NCBI GenBank assembly: GCA_000320605.2
Contig: KB445791.1
Coordinates: forward strand, 3,584,576 to 3,648,575
From: Gelatoporia subvermispora B
Taxonomy: Eukaryota > Basidiomycota > Agaricomycetes > Polyporales > Gelatoporiaceae
Direction of reading: 5' to 3'
Length of the DNA stretch: 64,000 nucleotides
Part shown: positions 12,167 to 23,055 of the stretch, in pieces
How the letters are laid out: each line of letters begins with the position of its first letter
Position numbering within the stretch: position 1 is the first letter of the stretch
Notes under the pieces: generated by a model
The model's input: the letters and a program-made list of their open reading frames with translations, nothing else
Told to the model about the DNA's origin: nothing
Databases searched by the model: none
Position numbers and translations under genes: made by a program

Positions 12167-12951
12167 CGGATTGTCCGCCTGTGTTCGACCAGTATGGGTA
12201 GCGAGACTAAAGATGACCCTGCAATATGCCTGGTGTGAGTATTCGGACCTTTAATGGCTCCAAGTAGATGATTCAAAGTTACCGAGGCAGGACACCGAGG
12301 AGGGTAAGACCGATGGTTTTGTCTACGTTGCCCGCTGCCAGGCTGCACCTCCGCAACATTTCGGGATGCATGCTGACGTAATACGCATCACGTGCATATT
12401 TTTCAGGAATGGCAAGTCTCTATTCCGGGATACCTGCCAACTTCCAAGGACATACAGCTGCAACATTGAGCTGCGGTGCGGGTCCCATTTTCCCGCATGC
12501 ATCGCGCAAAATTGGGGCAGCTGCGCCGTCGGTTGCTCTTCACTGCGAGAGAATTGTCAATCACCCAACATTGTAGCGTGTTCGCCCGTGCCCTAAATCT
12601 ACAGCAGTGGGTGGCACTCACGTCGCCGACAAGCTACTGCGGCAGACCCGCGGACGATCTAACGCCGATGGAGCACATGTGAATGGCATTTGGATTGCTA
12701 TGTAGAGGCCGTGAAGCCAGTTGCCGCAGAGTGCGAGGCGCTCATGGGCATGATGCACGCAAACGTCGTCCCAACCTTCGTAGCGTGATCGATCCTCGAG
12801 CCTCATTATTACGCGCCACAACCCGCGAACCTCTGGGCGTCCACGCGGAACGAAGGACATGTCATTTCGCGTGGCACCTTGGAAAACTTACGACCCATCG
12901 CTTGAAGCACGCAGCGACTCATTGGCTCGAAACAATCATCAAGTCGCCAAC
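12167..12951. promoter_or_regulatory. Divergent promoter region, subunit e / Ies4-like gene
   Basis: 785 bp between divergent start codons. The right part has an in-frame extension of the Ies4-like gene (Met at 12859) that I do not accept as coding. Opposing frames here look like chance. Confidence 0.5.
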
Positions 12952-14303
12952 ATGGCTGAAGATGTCGACATGGATGCCCCCCAGATCTCAACCCTCCGCG
13001 AGGACGACACACCCGAGCCGCCACCCACTCCTGCCCGCACCTCGAAATTCAGGGTCAAACTCTTGGTGAACGAAGGCAAACGTGCGGGTTCTCTGGCCAG
13101 CACGTCGTCACAGAAGCAAGCGCGTGCCGACAGTGAGGATGACGATGAAGACGAGGAGGAGGAGGATCAGCTAATTGACGACGACGACGACGCTCTGAAA
13201 CCCGTTGTCGTTGCGCCCCCACCGGTTGCGCCTAACACTCGTGGGACGGGTAGCAAGCGAGGTCGAGGTAGGGGTGGAGGTAGAAAGAGAGGTGGACGAG
13301 CGGGTGCCCCGGGAGTGCATCCTCCGGTTCAAGACCCTGGAGCGTCGATGACATGGTTCGAGGTTGCACAACCTGACCTAGCCCCAAGCATGTCGATGGG
13401 AATACCGGGAGAAGTGATGACTGGCCCTCCACCTCCTGCGAGGAAGAAACCCGGTCCTCCCAAGGGCACCCCTCGGGCTATCAGGAAGAAGCCAGCCAAG
13501 TGCGTAGGTTCTCTTGCTCTAATTTATCGCGCATACTGAATATGGAATGGTTTAGGACAGCTAAACTCATACCCTCGGGTCTCAGAGACATCGATGTAGA
13601 AAGTATTAGTGAGGGTGAGCATCGATATTCGCAAGATGTCTCTCGTCTGACTGGTTGTTACGCAGCACCGCCGACAGCGGCATCGTCGCCCATGCCTATT
13701 CATGATGACCATAGCCCGGAACCCGATGTCCAGATACATTCTGCAGCTGCTATACCTCCGATAGACGACGTCAGTCTTGAAGGCGTTCCTCTACCTGTCT
13801 ACCCCCTACCGTCCAAGCCTTTCCCTGTTCAGCCTCCGCCTAAGATTGGTACGGGCTTTGCGCCAGTGATTCCTCTGGACCGGAGTGGGAAGCCTGTGCG
13901 GCGATGGAGACAGGTTAACCGAGAGGTCAGGGGCATTGCCGGAGGGCGGTGGTTCGCCAAGACCTGGGTCGGCGAGAAAGAGTCCGAATTCGCAGCAGCG
14001 GCCACTGCTGCATCCTCAGCTGCAGTACAAGCGGCCAATGCTATCGCTGAACGTGAATTCGGATCCTCGTCACTGTCTGGACTGGGAAAGGCTGCACTGC
14101 TGAACACCAACGGTTCTAGTCCCGCTAGACCACTGCCCATAAAGCCAAAGGCATCCAGGATGAACTCCACTAGTGCAAGTGTGCCGCTATCGCGTGCAAC
14201 GTCTGTCGGCTCTGAGGCACCTACAGCAGTTCAATTGCAGAAGAAGCGTAATACGCTGCCGGAAGTATCCAATCCTGAGATTCTTCCTGTACCTAGTTCG
14301 TGA
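12952..14303 (+). CDS. INO80 chromatin-remodelling complex subunit, Ies4-like
   Basis: Exons 12952-13499, 13556-13614 and 13666-14303 give 415 codons, 414 residues. The N-terminus (MAEDVDMDAPQISTLREDD) leads to a short conserved strand SKFRVKLLVNEGKR, an acidic run (DDDEDEEEEDQLIDDDDD), an RG-rich basic patch and an AT-hook-like KKPGPPKGTPRAIRKKPAK. The key block is IGTGFAPVIPLDRSGKPVRRWR followed by GGRWFAKTWVG, which resembles the LDRSG-P-R-W core of the INO80_Ies4 family. The C-terminal third is Ala/Ser-rich and looks disordered. Ies4 is a small accessory subunit of INO80 in yeast, linked to checkpoint responses. The assignment rests on this core motif and general layout, so it is moderate. 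The Met at 12952 is preferred over one at 12859 because the upstream stretch has no coding character. Confidence 0.68.
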
Positions 14304-14616
14304 CGATTCCTCCACCATGTCTTGTGTGTATTGTGTATGCTGTACTACGTACTCGGATCCTTATATGCTATCCATTACCTGACTAATTTATGGCTCATTT
14401 TGGTGTATGACGCGCTGAAGCCTGGAGGATCGTGACGAAGCACGCGACGCGAGCCTGCGCACTGCTTCCACGTGCTACGCGTCTCGGCTACAGCTACAGC
14501 ACCGCAGGACAGGCTAGTCAGATTGCGCCGCGTCCTTTCTCTCCACGACTCCCTCAGCCACGTTTGTCGAAACCTGGACGGTCTGAGACCTACAGAATTG
14601 CCAGAGAGAACGTGGA
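14304..14616. other. Intergenic: DOP1 upstream region
   Basis: 313 bp between the Ies4-like stop and the DOP1 start, both plus-strand genes. It contains a CACGTG E-box near 14470; no other feature is clear. Confidence 0.45.
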
Positions 14617-17600
14617 ATGGCGTCTGATGGCTCTAAGCAGGCCAGCGCGGAAGGTGCATCGAAAGCACCTCCATGGTCCGCGGAAGCAGGACGCGGTCAG
14701 TGCATGTGCAATCATTATTCTGGTCTCTGACACGGATCCCAATATTCGTTGCTTCAGTACCACCGGCGTATGCCTCCGATCCGAAGTACAAGAAGTACAC
14801 GCAGCAGGTGGACAAGTGTCTTGCCTCATTCGACAGTGTGCACGAATGGGCGGATTTCATTTCATTCCTGAAGCAGCTACTCAAGGCATGCAACTTACGT
14901 TTATATGTCTTCATTTTACTGACGGGTATGCAGACATTCCAATCATATATGCAATTCAAGGAGATACCTCGCAAAGTCATTGTGGCCAAACGTCTCTCCC
15001 AGTGTCTCAATCCCGCGCTTCCTACTGGAGTACATCAACGAGCACTTGACGTGTACTCCCATATATTTGCGGTTCTGGGGGTGTGTGACGTCTCTATCAA
15101 TGAATGACACAGTTTCCTTACAGCGCATCTACCAGTCGGAAGGTTTGCAGCGTGATCTACCACTGTGGTCGTCGGGTCTATTCCCATTCTTCGAGTATGC
15201 TGCAATATCCGTGAAGGTCGGTATATGTCATGATTTGAATGCCATTCCCTGCTGACCGTTACTCTAGCCGACGTTAATAAACCTATTTGACACCTACTAC
15301 CTACCCTTGCAAGGTGGCCTGAGGCCGGTGATGAAAGCATTCATTCTTTCCTTATTGCCAGGACTGGAGGAAGAGACGGGCGAATATTTTGACAAAGTGA
15401 ATCGACTCCAACTAAATGTCAGCGCACCATGCTCATGAAAACCTAGGTTCTGGCTTTGCTGGATCGACTCTCTGGGTCCATATCACCAGCATTCTTCTTC
15501 CAGAATATCTGGCTTGTGCTTTTGACCACCCCATCTGCCCGAGGGACGGCTCTCAGTTTTTTGGCGCGCAGATTGCCCACATTGAAGGCCGAAGAAGGTA
15601 GTACCCGTCTTATTGAGCATATTCGTTAATTGACCCATTCGGGAGGGTCGCAGATATCACCACGATTGTTGGACGGGATATCGGTCTCATGATCAGAGCA
15701 TTCTCGGCGGCGCTCGAAGATGATGACCTTTTAGTGAGGAGAGGTGCTCTCGATCTGCTGCTTCAATCGCTACGCATCGATAGCGTCGCTGTGAGGCAAG
15801 CGCAACTAGAAGATCGCGCGATTCTCATGCGGGCTGCAAGCAGCGTTGTCCTGCGACGTGATTTGTCTCTCAACCGCAGGTTGTATTCGTGGCTTCTAGG
15901 CCCTGATGAAGCTAGTCAGGCTCAAATGGAATACTTCCGAGGGCATGCATTAGACCTACTGGCCACAACTCTGAAGGTAGGCGATATCGTCGCTGACTTG
16001 ATGTTGTCCAAGTGCTCACTGTTGTGCCCATTAGGAAGAGATGTTCACCCCTCCAACAGAGTACTCTGTTTCTAGACCATTCAAAATTTTTATTTCCCTG
16101 TTGGACAAGTGGGAAATTGGATCGCCCTTGACTGAAGTACTCGTCATGACCGCCTTTAAGGCTGTTAAGAAGGCACTGGAATCTGGAAGAGACAACACAG
16201 ATGATGTTCGGTTTCGTCTGAGATGGTTGCAGTGTCTACGTGCTCATATATTGTCCGAAACAGATCTTGATGACAGCAAGCACACTTTATGAAGCTGTAG
16301 AGCCGCGTGTGCTCTGGAGACAGCTCTTTCTAGCAGTATTCTCCGACATTCTTTCCCACCAGGAGCAATTTGAGGTCAGCCGAGACGCGGTTCGACCATG
16401 CCGACATGGACTGATTTTGTGCTGCAGGGTATACAAATGGTCAATTATCTTCTCGGGACATTCCACGCTCACGATGAGGAGATCGAGCACGTTCACCTAC
16501 CTCTGGGCTTTGCTGCTATCATGGAGGCTCTCGCTGTAGGTCCTTCCGTGACCTAGTGCGGGTATTGTTAACAACGCCTTCAGACGTGTATTACAGATCA
16601 GAGCCTACAGATCTCGATGAAGTCGGTGCGAGAGACTTTGCTCTTGCAACGGGAGATCCTAGGGCGAATTCCTCCATCTTCTGGTGTCCTACTTCGCCCA
16701 CTCCTTGGCAACGATACTCAACAAGTGTCACCGCTTCAAGGACCATATTTATTTGCTTGCTCGATCTACGCTATTGAACCAAAGCTGAAGCCTGAGTTGC
16801 GCAAGTCAGCTACAATCCCAGCCGACACAGCTATTGAGGATTTATTCATCGTTGCTGCGCATGCTGCGAAGCTTTTGTCGAGTTCCGAGATGGAGACGAT
16901 CACAATACGAGAGGTTCTCATCCAGTCATTGACATTGCTTTGTTCCGTGATCGACGAAGTCGAGCAAAGCCAGACGTATACATTGTCGATATCCTGGGAT
17001 CCCGCAGAATGGTTATCGACAATGCTGAGTTGTCTAGAACACCAGGTATGTGTCTGCCCTCCGTTCTTCTGAAAAAATGCGATGACCTGGAAAGGTAGGC
17101 TGCGGCCTTCGTTATGGTAGACAATATTGTGACAGCTGTCATGAGATTGCAACGAACCTCCAAATTAGACCCCCCGCTGCAAATAGATCCTCGAGGCACG
17201 GCAGCAGTCATCACAAACACAGTGAGTGATACGTATATGCTCGAGTGATGACGGTTCTCATCCTCACCCACAGTTGCTCCGTTATTTGCGACCTTCATGG
17301 GCTGCGTATCATATGAGAGCAGTGTCCCTCATTTGGGCAGTGGAGAAATTCAGCCGTGGCAGAATGGTCGAGTCGGTCATGTCGCAGCGTCTTTCGACTC
17401 AAGACCCGGACTCATTCCAGTCAGCATGCGAAGAGTTTGGAGTACTCTGGAGGCTTACGGGTACGGTAACGGGAATCAGCCATCAGTCTACACAACTGAC
17501 AAAGTTCCCCAGATGATCACTTCCTGCCTGGCGTTCAGCTGAAGGTTCCCATGTTAATAGTGCTTGATACTCTGAAGTGCGATGATCCTCAAGTGCGACG

Positions 17601-20600
17601 CATGGGCGAGACTTGGATGAGATGTAGTTTGAAGTCTTACCTCCGGTACGTTCTGGGTAAACAATTCTCAAATTTTGAAACTCATGTCCAATAAGAGTAC
17701 TGGATACCTTACTGTACGATCTTCTCGATCCAGCTATTCAACGTTCCCCCACCACAGTGAATATCGCGAACAAGGAGTTGCTGGGCTTCTCATATGAGCG
17801 ATCGTTTGACCAGCGATATGTTCATCACGTTCTGGAAGTCCTCCTATCTGTCGTTAGATTTGGTGGTCAAGGCTTCAGCAAAATCTGCCGGTCTACACCA
17901 ATTAGCCGCTCATCATACCCCGAACTCGTTGAGCGTGCGCGGACTAGTAAGTGCAATACTGTCAGCATTTCGGTAGTATCTGATAGTAATATAGTCAGTG
18001 ATGCACTAGTGGCCTCGACATATATGGACGTTATCATGGACCTTCTTCTCCGGTATCTCCCTCCTTGGCTCCCGGTAACGTGTGTCGCTGAACCAGTATC
18101 GTAGATTCCTACAATCAGAGCCTAGCAGCGCTCTGGGGGGCATCATGCGACCATTCAATATGAACATACACGCGTCATCTGTTGAGCTCCTCCAAGCGAT
18201 TGTGGCTAGGGGTGAAGCAGATAAGGCTGTTCTGCACACCATTGAATCGGCTGTCATCAGGAAGCTTTTCTTCTGCATTCATACAGGTCGCCTTGACCTC
18301 CAGAACAAATTGCTCCATCTACTTCATACTGTTATCTCAACTCTGCAATCCGCTCCCGATGCTCAGCAGCATGCAAGAATGCCATTGAATGAGGCAGGCA
18401 ATGCAGATGATGGCAACAAGCAATCATCGTACACCATCAATCCACTGCTAGTCCAGACTCTCGTCGATGGAGTATCTGTTTCGTCTAATCGACCAATCCT
18501 TCAGCACTGGTTTGACTTTGTATTTACCACTCTACCACAGTTCCGGGAGAAGGCTCAGTCCATTATTGTTACTCTCAACGACAGTATCTGCCGTCAACTA
18601 CGAGGAGCTCTGACCGATCTCAAGCAAGCTGCTGCATCGGATTCAACGACTAGCGATATCGTCTCGTTTGCGACGGATGCTGAATTCCTCATGCTGCTCA
18701 ACGCCGTGGAACGTCTGGTACTCCTGAGCCTATCACATGTAACAGAAGCGCAGGAAGCTGAAGATGACGGTAATTTTGTGGAAAAGCACACTGCAGAATC
18801 TGGTGGACTCCTTGGCTATGTCTCCAATGTCTTCGCTTCCGATCCTGCCTCTGGTGTCATGGACGAGCAAGCCCAGGTAAGGTGACGTTCGATATCTGTA
18901 TTTGCTTATCACCCATGTCCCCTACGATATAGGTTAAGTCAATGGATTATCGTTGCCTGCACGAAGCCATTCGGGTTCTGTATACCGTTTGGGACATGCT
19001 GTCAACGCCAACCCCCAAGCGGTGGTCGTCCGCGAATGAATCGCTTTCACTGATATATGCTCGTACAAGAAGTCGGAGTAGGAGAGTCTTCGAGCACCTC
19101 TTCCGTGCCCATTCGAATGAAGTGCTGGAATCCGTTGTTGACTGTTGGCAGTCAGAGGGAACGGTAAGGACGATGATCTCTTGCTGGGCGTAACTCACGG
19201 ACGTCGACTATTGTTCAGCTTCAGGAAGACCCTGCAATATTCGAGCTTGTCGATGTTCTAACGCCGAGTGCGCAGGATGTAGTCCAGATGATCTGTGACG
19301 CGATTTACAATCGCTCGCCTGGGCTGACAGACCGCAGCAAGAAGGTCGTTGTAGTCTCTTCACTGTGAGCAGTCTTTGCGGTGCATGGGATCTCATCTTA
19401 ATCGTTCTGTAGATCCGACATATCCCTGTTCAGCTTCTTGGAGCACTACATGAAACGTTTAGAAGGCCCTCTGGCAGTACAGGTCTGGGGGAGGTTTATG
19501 CAGTTGGCAAAGGACCTTGTTACTTCTATGCGCGACTTCCGCATGCAGGCATTTTCCGCACTCCGGTAGGTGCATAGCTATCGTACACTCATGCTCAATT
19601 GTTCAATCTGGCCGGCACGTGCAGGTGTTTAACGGCACTCGCAGATAAGGTTTGCCAGACTACTGCCATGGAAGATCGCCGAATGCGTAAGGAACTACAG
19701 GTCAGCTGGAAGATGGTTCTGTCTCCGGAGTCTAATGCTGGAAGGCGCATTCTAGGACGTGTACGGTAAACTGTTGGATATCTGTGTTACCGCCAGTCGT
19801 CCTGCAGAGTCCGGGTCGTGGATCAGACGCACGCAGAAGGAGGCGCTGGGCGTGAATGGCCGTGATTCGCCCACATTGCGAGGTCTGCGTAGTCTTGAGA
19901 TATCGCCGCAGATATGGAGCTAACGTGATGCTATAGCCCCTGGTGACCCGAAGATTGACGAGAAGATGAACAGCAGTTCAACGTCACTGCCAGATCTAGT
20001 GAAGTCTGCCACAAGTACGGATCTCGTGGAGCAGGTACGAGCAAGACTAGTGAAGACGACGACAAGCTTTCGCTAAACCTCGCTTAGATCAATCTCTATA
20101 TCGCGTCTAGCACCGTTCCCAATCTACGTCGGTTTCTAGTTGAGGGCGACAAGGTCTTAGCTGCTTGCAGCAGCATCATTTACAGCGTGGTCACACCAGC
20201 GATGAAGGGCAAGCCCAGGCCATTAGATGTGGAGGATAATGTGCTCGCAATCCTCCAAGAGTTGACGCGGATATCAAATGGCGTAAAAGCTTGGAAAGGC
20301 CCTATTACGGAAGTCTTCTACGACAACCGGTGTTTCAATTCGACTCCTCAAGCGGGTGGCAAGTGGAGACCAATGGTAAAGTCGCTCTTTGACACAGATA
20401 AAGCTGCATTGCCAGAACTACTTGGTTCGTAAAGAGGTTTAGATGTAACGAAACGCGCTCACTCTCCTGCAGGCAAGATCACGACATCGCCTTCCGCAAA
20501 TATCTTCACGAACAGAGAATACGAGATGCTGCTAAGATCGCTAAACCTACGCCGGCTGTCTTATGTCATTCTATCGGGCGAAAAAAACCACTTCCTCACT

Positions 20601-21379
20601 CAGCTACCGTCCATCCAGGAAAAATTGGTGGATACGCTGCGTAACGTTTCTGCTCCAATCGTGCAGAGTGAAGTGTGGCTGTGTGTACGGGTGCTTGTGT
20701 GTCGGTTATCACCCCACAATCTTTCGAGCTTCTGGCCTGTACTTCTCACGGAACTGGTATGCATAAATCTTGGTAACCTATATTGTTGCTGACGTCTCTC
20801 GCAGTATCGTCTATTTGATCAGATGCTCGAGAGCCTACCGTCGGACGGATCGGAGGATCTGACGCTGCTTCTCGCCGCGTGTAAACTCCTGGATCTCCTC
20901 CTCGTTTTACAAACTGAGGAGTTCCAGATGTATGGTCCAATATATGTTGGTGCAGGATGTTACTGATAATTAATTCAGACATCAATGGATCTTCATCACG
21001 GACACAGTCGACGCGGTCTACAGACCAGACAACTTTTTCCCCGAGGCAATGCTCGATCGGCTGGCCGAGATTGCTGGAAGTCTGCCTGCCGCAGAGGTAT
21101 ACAATTATGTTGCCATCGGCTTGCTCATCATTTACATGCCTTCTTCAGAATAATCTGCCAACACCTCAGAATGCATCTGCATCCGGGTCCGAAGAAGGCA
21201 AGGCAATGCGCAGAACATTGCTGAGATCGGTCCGGCAAATCGACAGCATCCGGGACTTGGTTCCTTTCTTTGCACAAGCAAGCATTGCCACGTATGAGAG
21301 CGTCTACAACAGTTTCGGGCTCGTGGATTGGGATGCCGTAGAACAGGGCTTATTGGAGGATGTGTTCGAAGGGAGGTAG
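14617..21379 (+). CDS. DOP1: DOP1/DOPEY family protein, endosome-Golgi traffic
   Basis: A large multi-exon gene (more than twenty introns) encoding about 1,800 residues. After a short leader (MASDGSKQASAEG) comes the DOP1 N-terminal domain: YKKYTQQVDKCLASFDSVHEW, IPRKVIVAKRLSQCLNPALP, GVHQRALDVYSHIF, LPLWSSGLFPFFEYA and LINLFDTYYLPLQGGLRPVM. HEAT-like helical repeats continue through the middle (DDDLLVRRGALDLLLQSLRI; EAVEPRVLWRQLFLAVF). The conserved C-terminal part includes WGRFMQLAKDLVTSMRDFR, FFPEAMLDRLAEIAGSLP and DWDAVEQGLLEDVFEGR before a TAG. In yeast and animals DOP1 works with Mon2 and a P4-ATPase flippase at Golgi and endosome membranes. Exon 4 follows a 48-nt stretch (14886-14933) that fits a GC-AG intron but is also open in frame, so the protein could carry 16 extra residues. 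Confidence 0.95.
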
Positions 21380-21714
21380 ACCGCTGGGATGTTCCCTGTG
21401 GCTTGCGACTTGGCCCGTAACAACTATGGCTTAGTCTACCCATGTATAATAGCGTATGTTGTATTCCCCCTAACATATTATACCCAGACGAAGAATCGAC
21501 GAGAGTGCACATACTGCACTCGCTGAGCCGAGAGATAGATGTGTTAGCGATGCGTGAAGACTTCACTGAGCATCCAGCCTCCAGTAGTAAATTTCAGGAG
21601 AGATTACATTCCACCACGAACGAGACCCTGAGGTAAACAGACATAGCTGGTACTAAGGGGATATATGGGATATCCTAGCGTTCCTAACCAGTTTGCGAGT
21701 CCTCCATGGAGTCC
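21380..21714. other. Convergent intergenic region, DOP1 / EF-hand gene
   Basis: 335 bp between convergent stops. A 64-codon plus-strand frame (21442-21636) starts after the DOP1 stop and does not continue the conserved domain; I treat it as chance. The 3' untranslated regions of both genes must fit here. Confidence 0.5.
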
Positions 21715-23055
21715 TCAGAAGTCGCCCCAAGTGCGACGGAACTTGTACTGCAAACGATCCTGAACGTCAGCTCACGCATCAGCATCAACAGAGGGATATC
21801 CAATACTGTACCTTGTAAGGCACGTTTCTCCTATGGGGTTCTCAATAAGCATGCAATCTGAGGATGACGCTCGGGGCACTCACTTGAGCCTGTCCGATGG
21901 GGACTTCGGTGGCTTGTAACCCGACGAGCCCGCACCCCATTCCCCATCTGGCTTCGCGTTTGAAAAGCGCTCCGCCGGATCGTCCGACGCTGGCTTGGGG
22001 CGGACGATCTTTGGGAGTGGAATGCCCGAACCTGCCTCAACGACTGGCTGCTGTTCATCCTCTCCGGGCTGCTGTACCACGGGTGGGGCGGGCTCGTCGT
22101 GCGGCTCGTGTTGCTCAAGGGCCTCCTCGACAGTGATGCCCTGGAACTTAGCCTCGCGTTCAGCTTCCTCGTGCTCAATCGCCTCGTGGTGAGCGAAGTG
22201 CTCAATGTCCTCGGGGTGGTTGTAGGACTCGTCGGTCTGCGTCTCGGGCGTGGAGTGGAATTGTTCTGGGGCGGGTGAGCCGGACATGCGTAGGCACGGG
22301 GAAATGAAGACTTGCCTTCGTGATGGAGGAAGAACTCTAAGGAAGGCGACGGTCAAGGGCTGTATTAGAGATGTGTATTGGTGTCGCTCACCGCTCTCAA
22401 CGTCGTAGTGGTGTCCCTCCGCTCCGAGGTCGTCGAAATTCGGCAAACCCTCAAGGCCTACAACCCTAAACTCGTCAAGGGAGACCTTGCCGTCTTTATT
22501 AGTATCGATCCGATTGAGAACGGTGTCGACAATGTGGTCAGCCTTCTTCTGGTGCTCGATCTCGTCCTGTGGGGAGGTGGCGCGCTAAGCACTCGGACTG
22601 TATCATGTTCTCACATGAGCAATATACCTTCGACTTCTTCTGTGAGTAGACGTGATGCACTCCGTATACCGCCTCAACTTCTTCCCGGTCCCAGAATCCA
22701 TCCCTAAAAAGGGCGCGTGAAGGATCAAGAGGCGGAAGTAATCGCTGTAAACGCACCTGTTCAGGTCATGCAGCTGGAAGAAGCTGGGCACATCGAATGA
22801 GTCGCTACAGCCGCGGAGTTGTCAAGCCCCTCGTTGTATATGAGCGCCAGTAGATCATACATGTGATGCTCGGAAGCCATCTATATGAGCAAGCATGTCA
22901 ATTCATACACCCAAGCCGACACGCCCCAGCCGAGCACGTACGTGTCTTTGAGCATATTGTTGGACGGTCTCCCCGGCGGCAGGCTCGCCATGCTCGCCGT
23001 GCGCTTGAGCGAGGTGAAATGAGGCGATGAAGACGAGACCAGAGAGCAGTTGCAT
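21715..23055 (-). CDS. SSP120: Secretory-pathway EF-hand protein, SSP120/nucleobindin-like
   Basis: About nine exons. A signal peptide (MQLLSGLVFIASFHLAQA) precedes HGEHGEPAAGETVQQYAQRH and MASEHHIDSFDVPSFFQLHD. Two EF-hand loops are intact: DLNRDGFWDREE and DTNKDGKVSLDE, each with acidic residues at loop positions 1, 5 and 12. Next come DDLGAEGHHYDVESEFFLHHEE, then FHSTPETQTDESYNHPEDIEHF and a long Glu/His-rich helix. A Pro-rich stretch precedes the C-terminus, DRLKRNVPYKDRLQYKFRRTWGDF. That ending needs two late introns; stopping at the first in-frame TGA (21880) would lose WGDF, which recurs in fungal relatives as I recall them. One internal intron (22266-22315) is GC-AG with donor GCAAGT. 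Yeast SSP120 and nucleobindins are calcium-binding proteins of the Golgi and secretory route. Confidence 0.85.

Noticed and set aside
21442..21636. Possible extra C-terminal exon of DOP1
   Set aside because: The conserved DOP1 end (DWDAVEQGLLEDVFEGR) is followed directly by TAG at 21377-21379. The later frame adds nothing recognisable.
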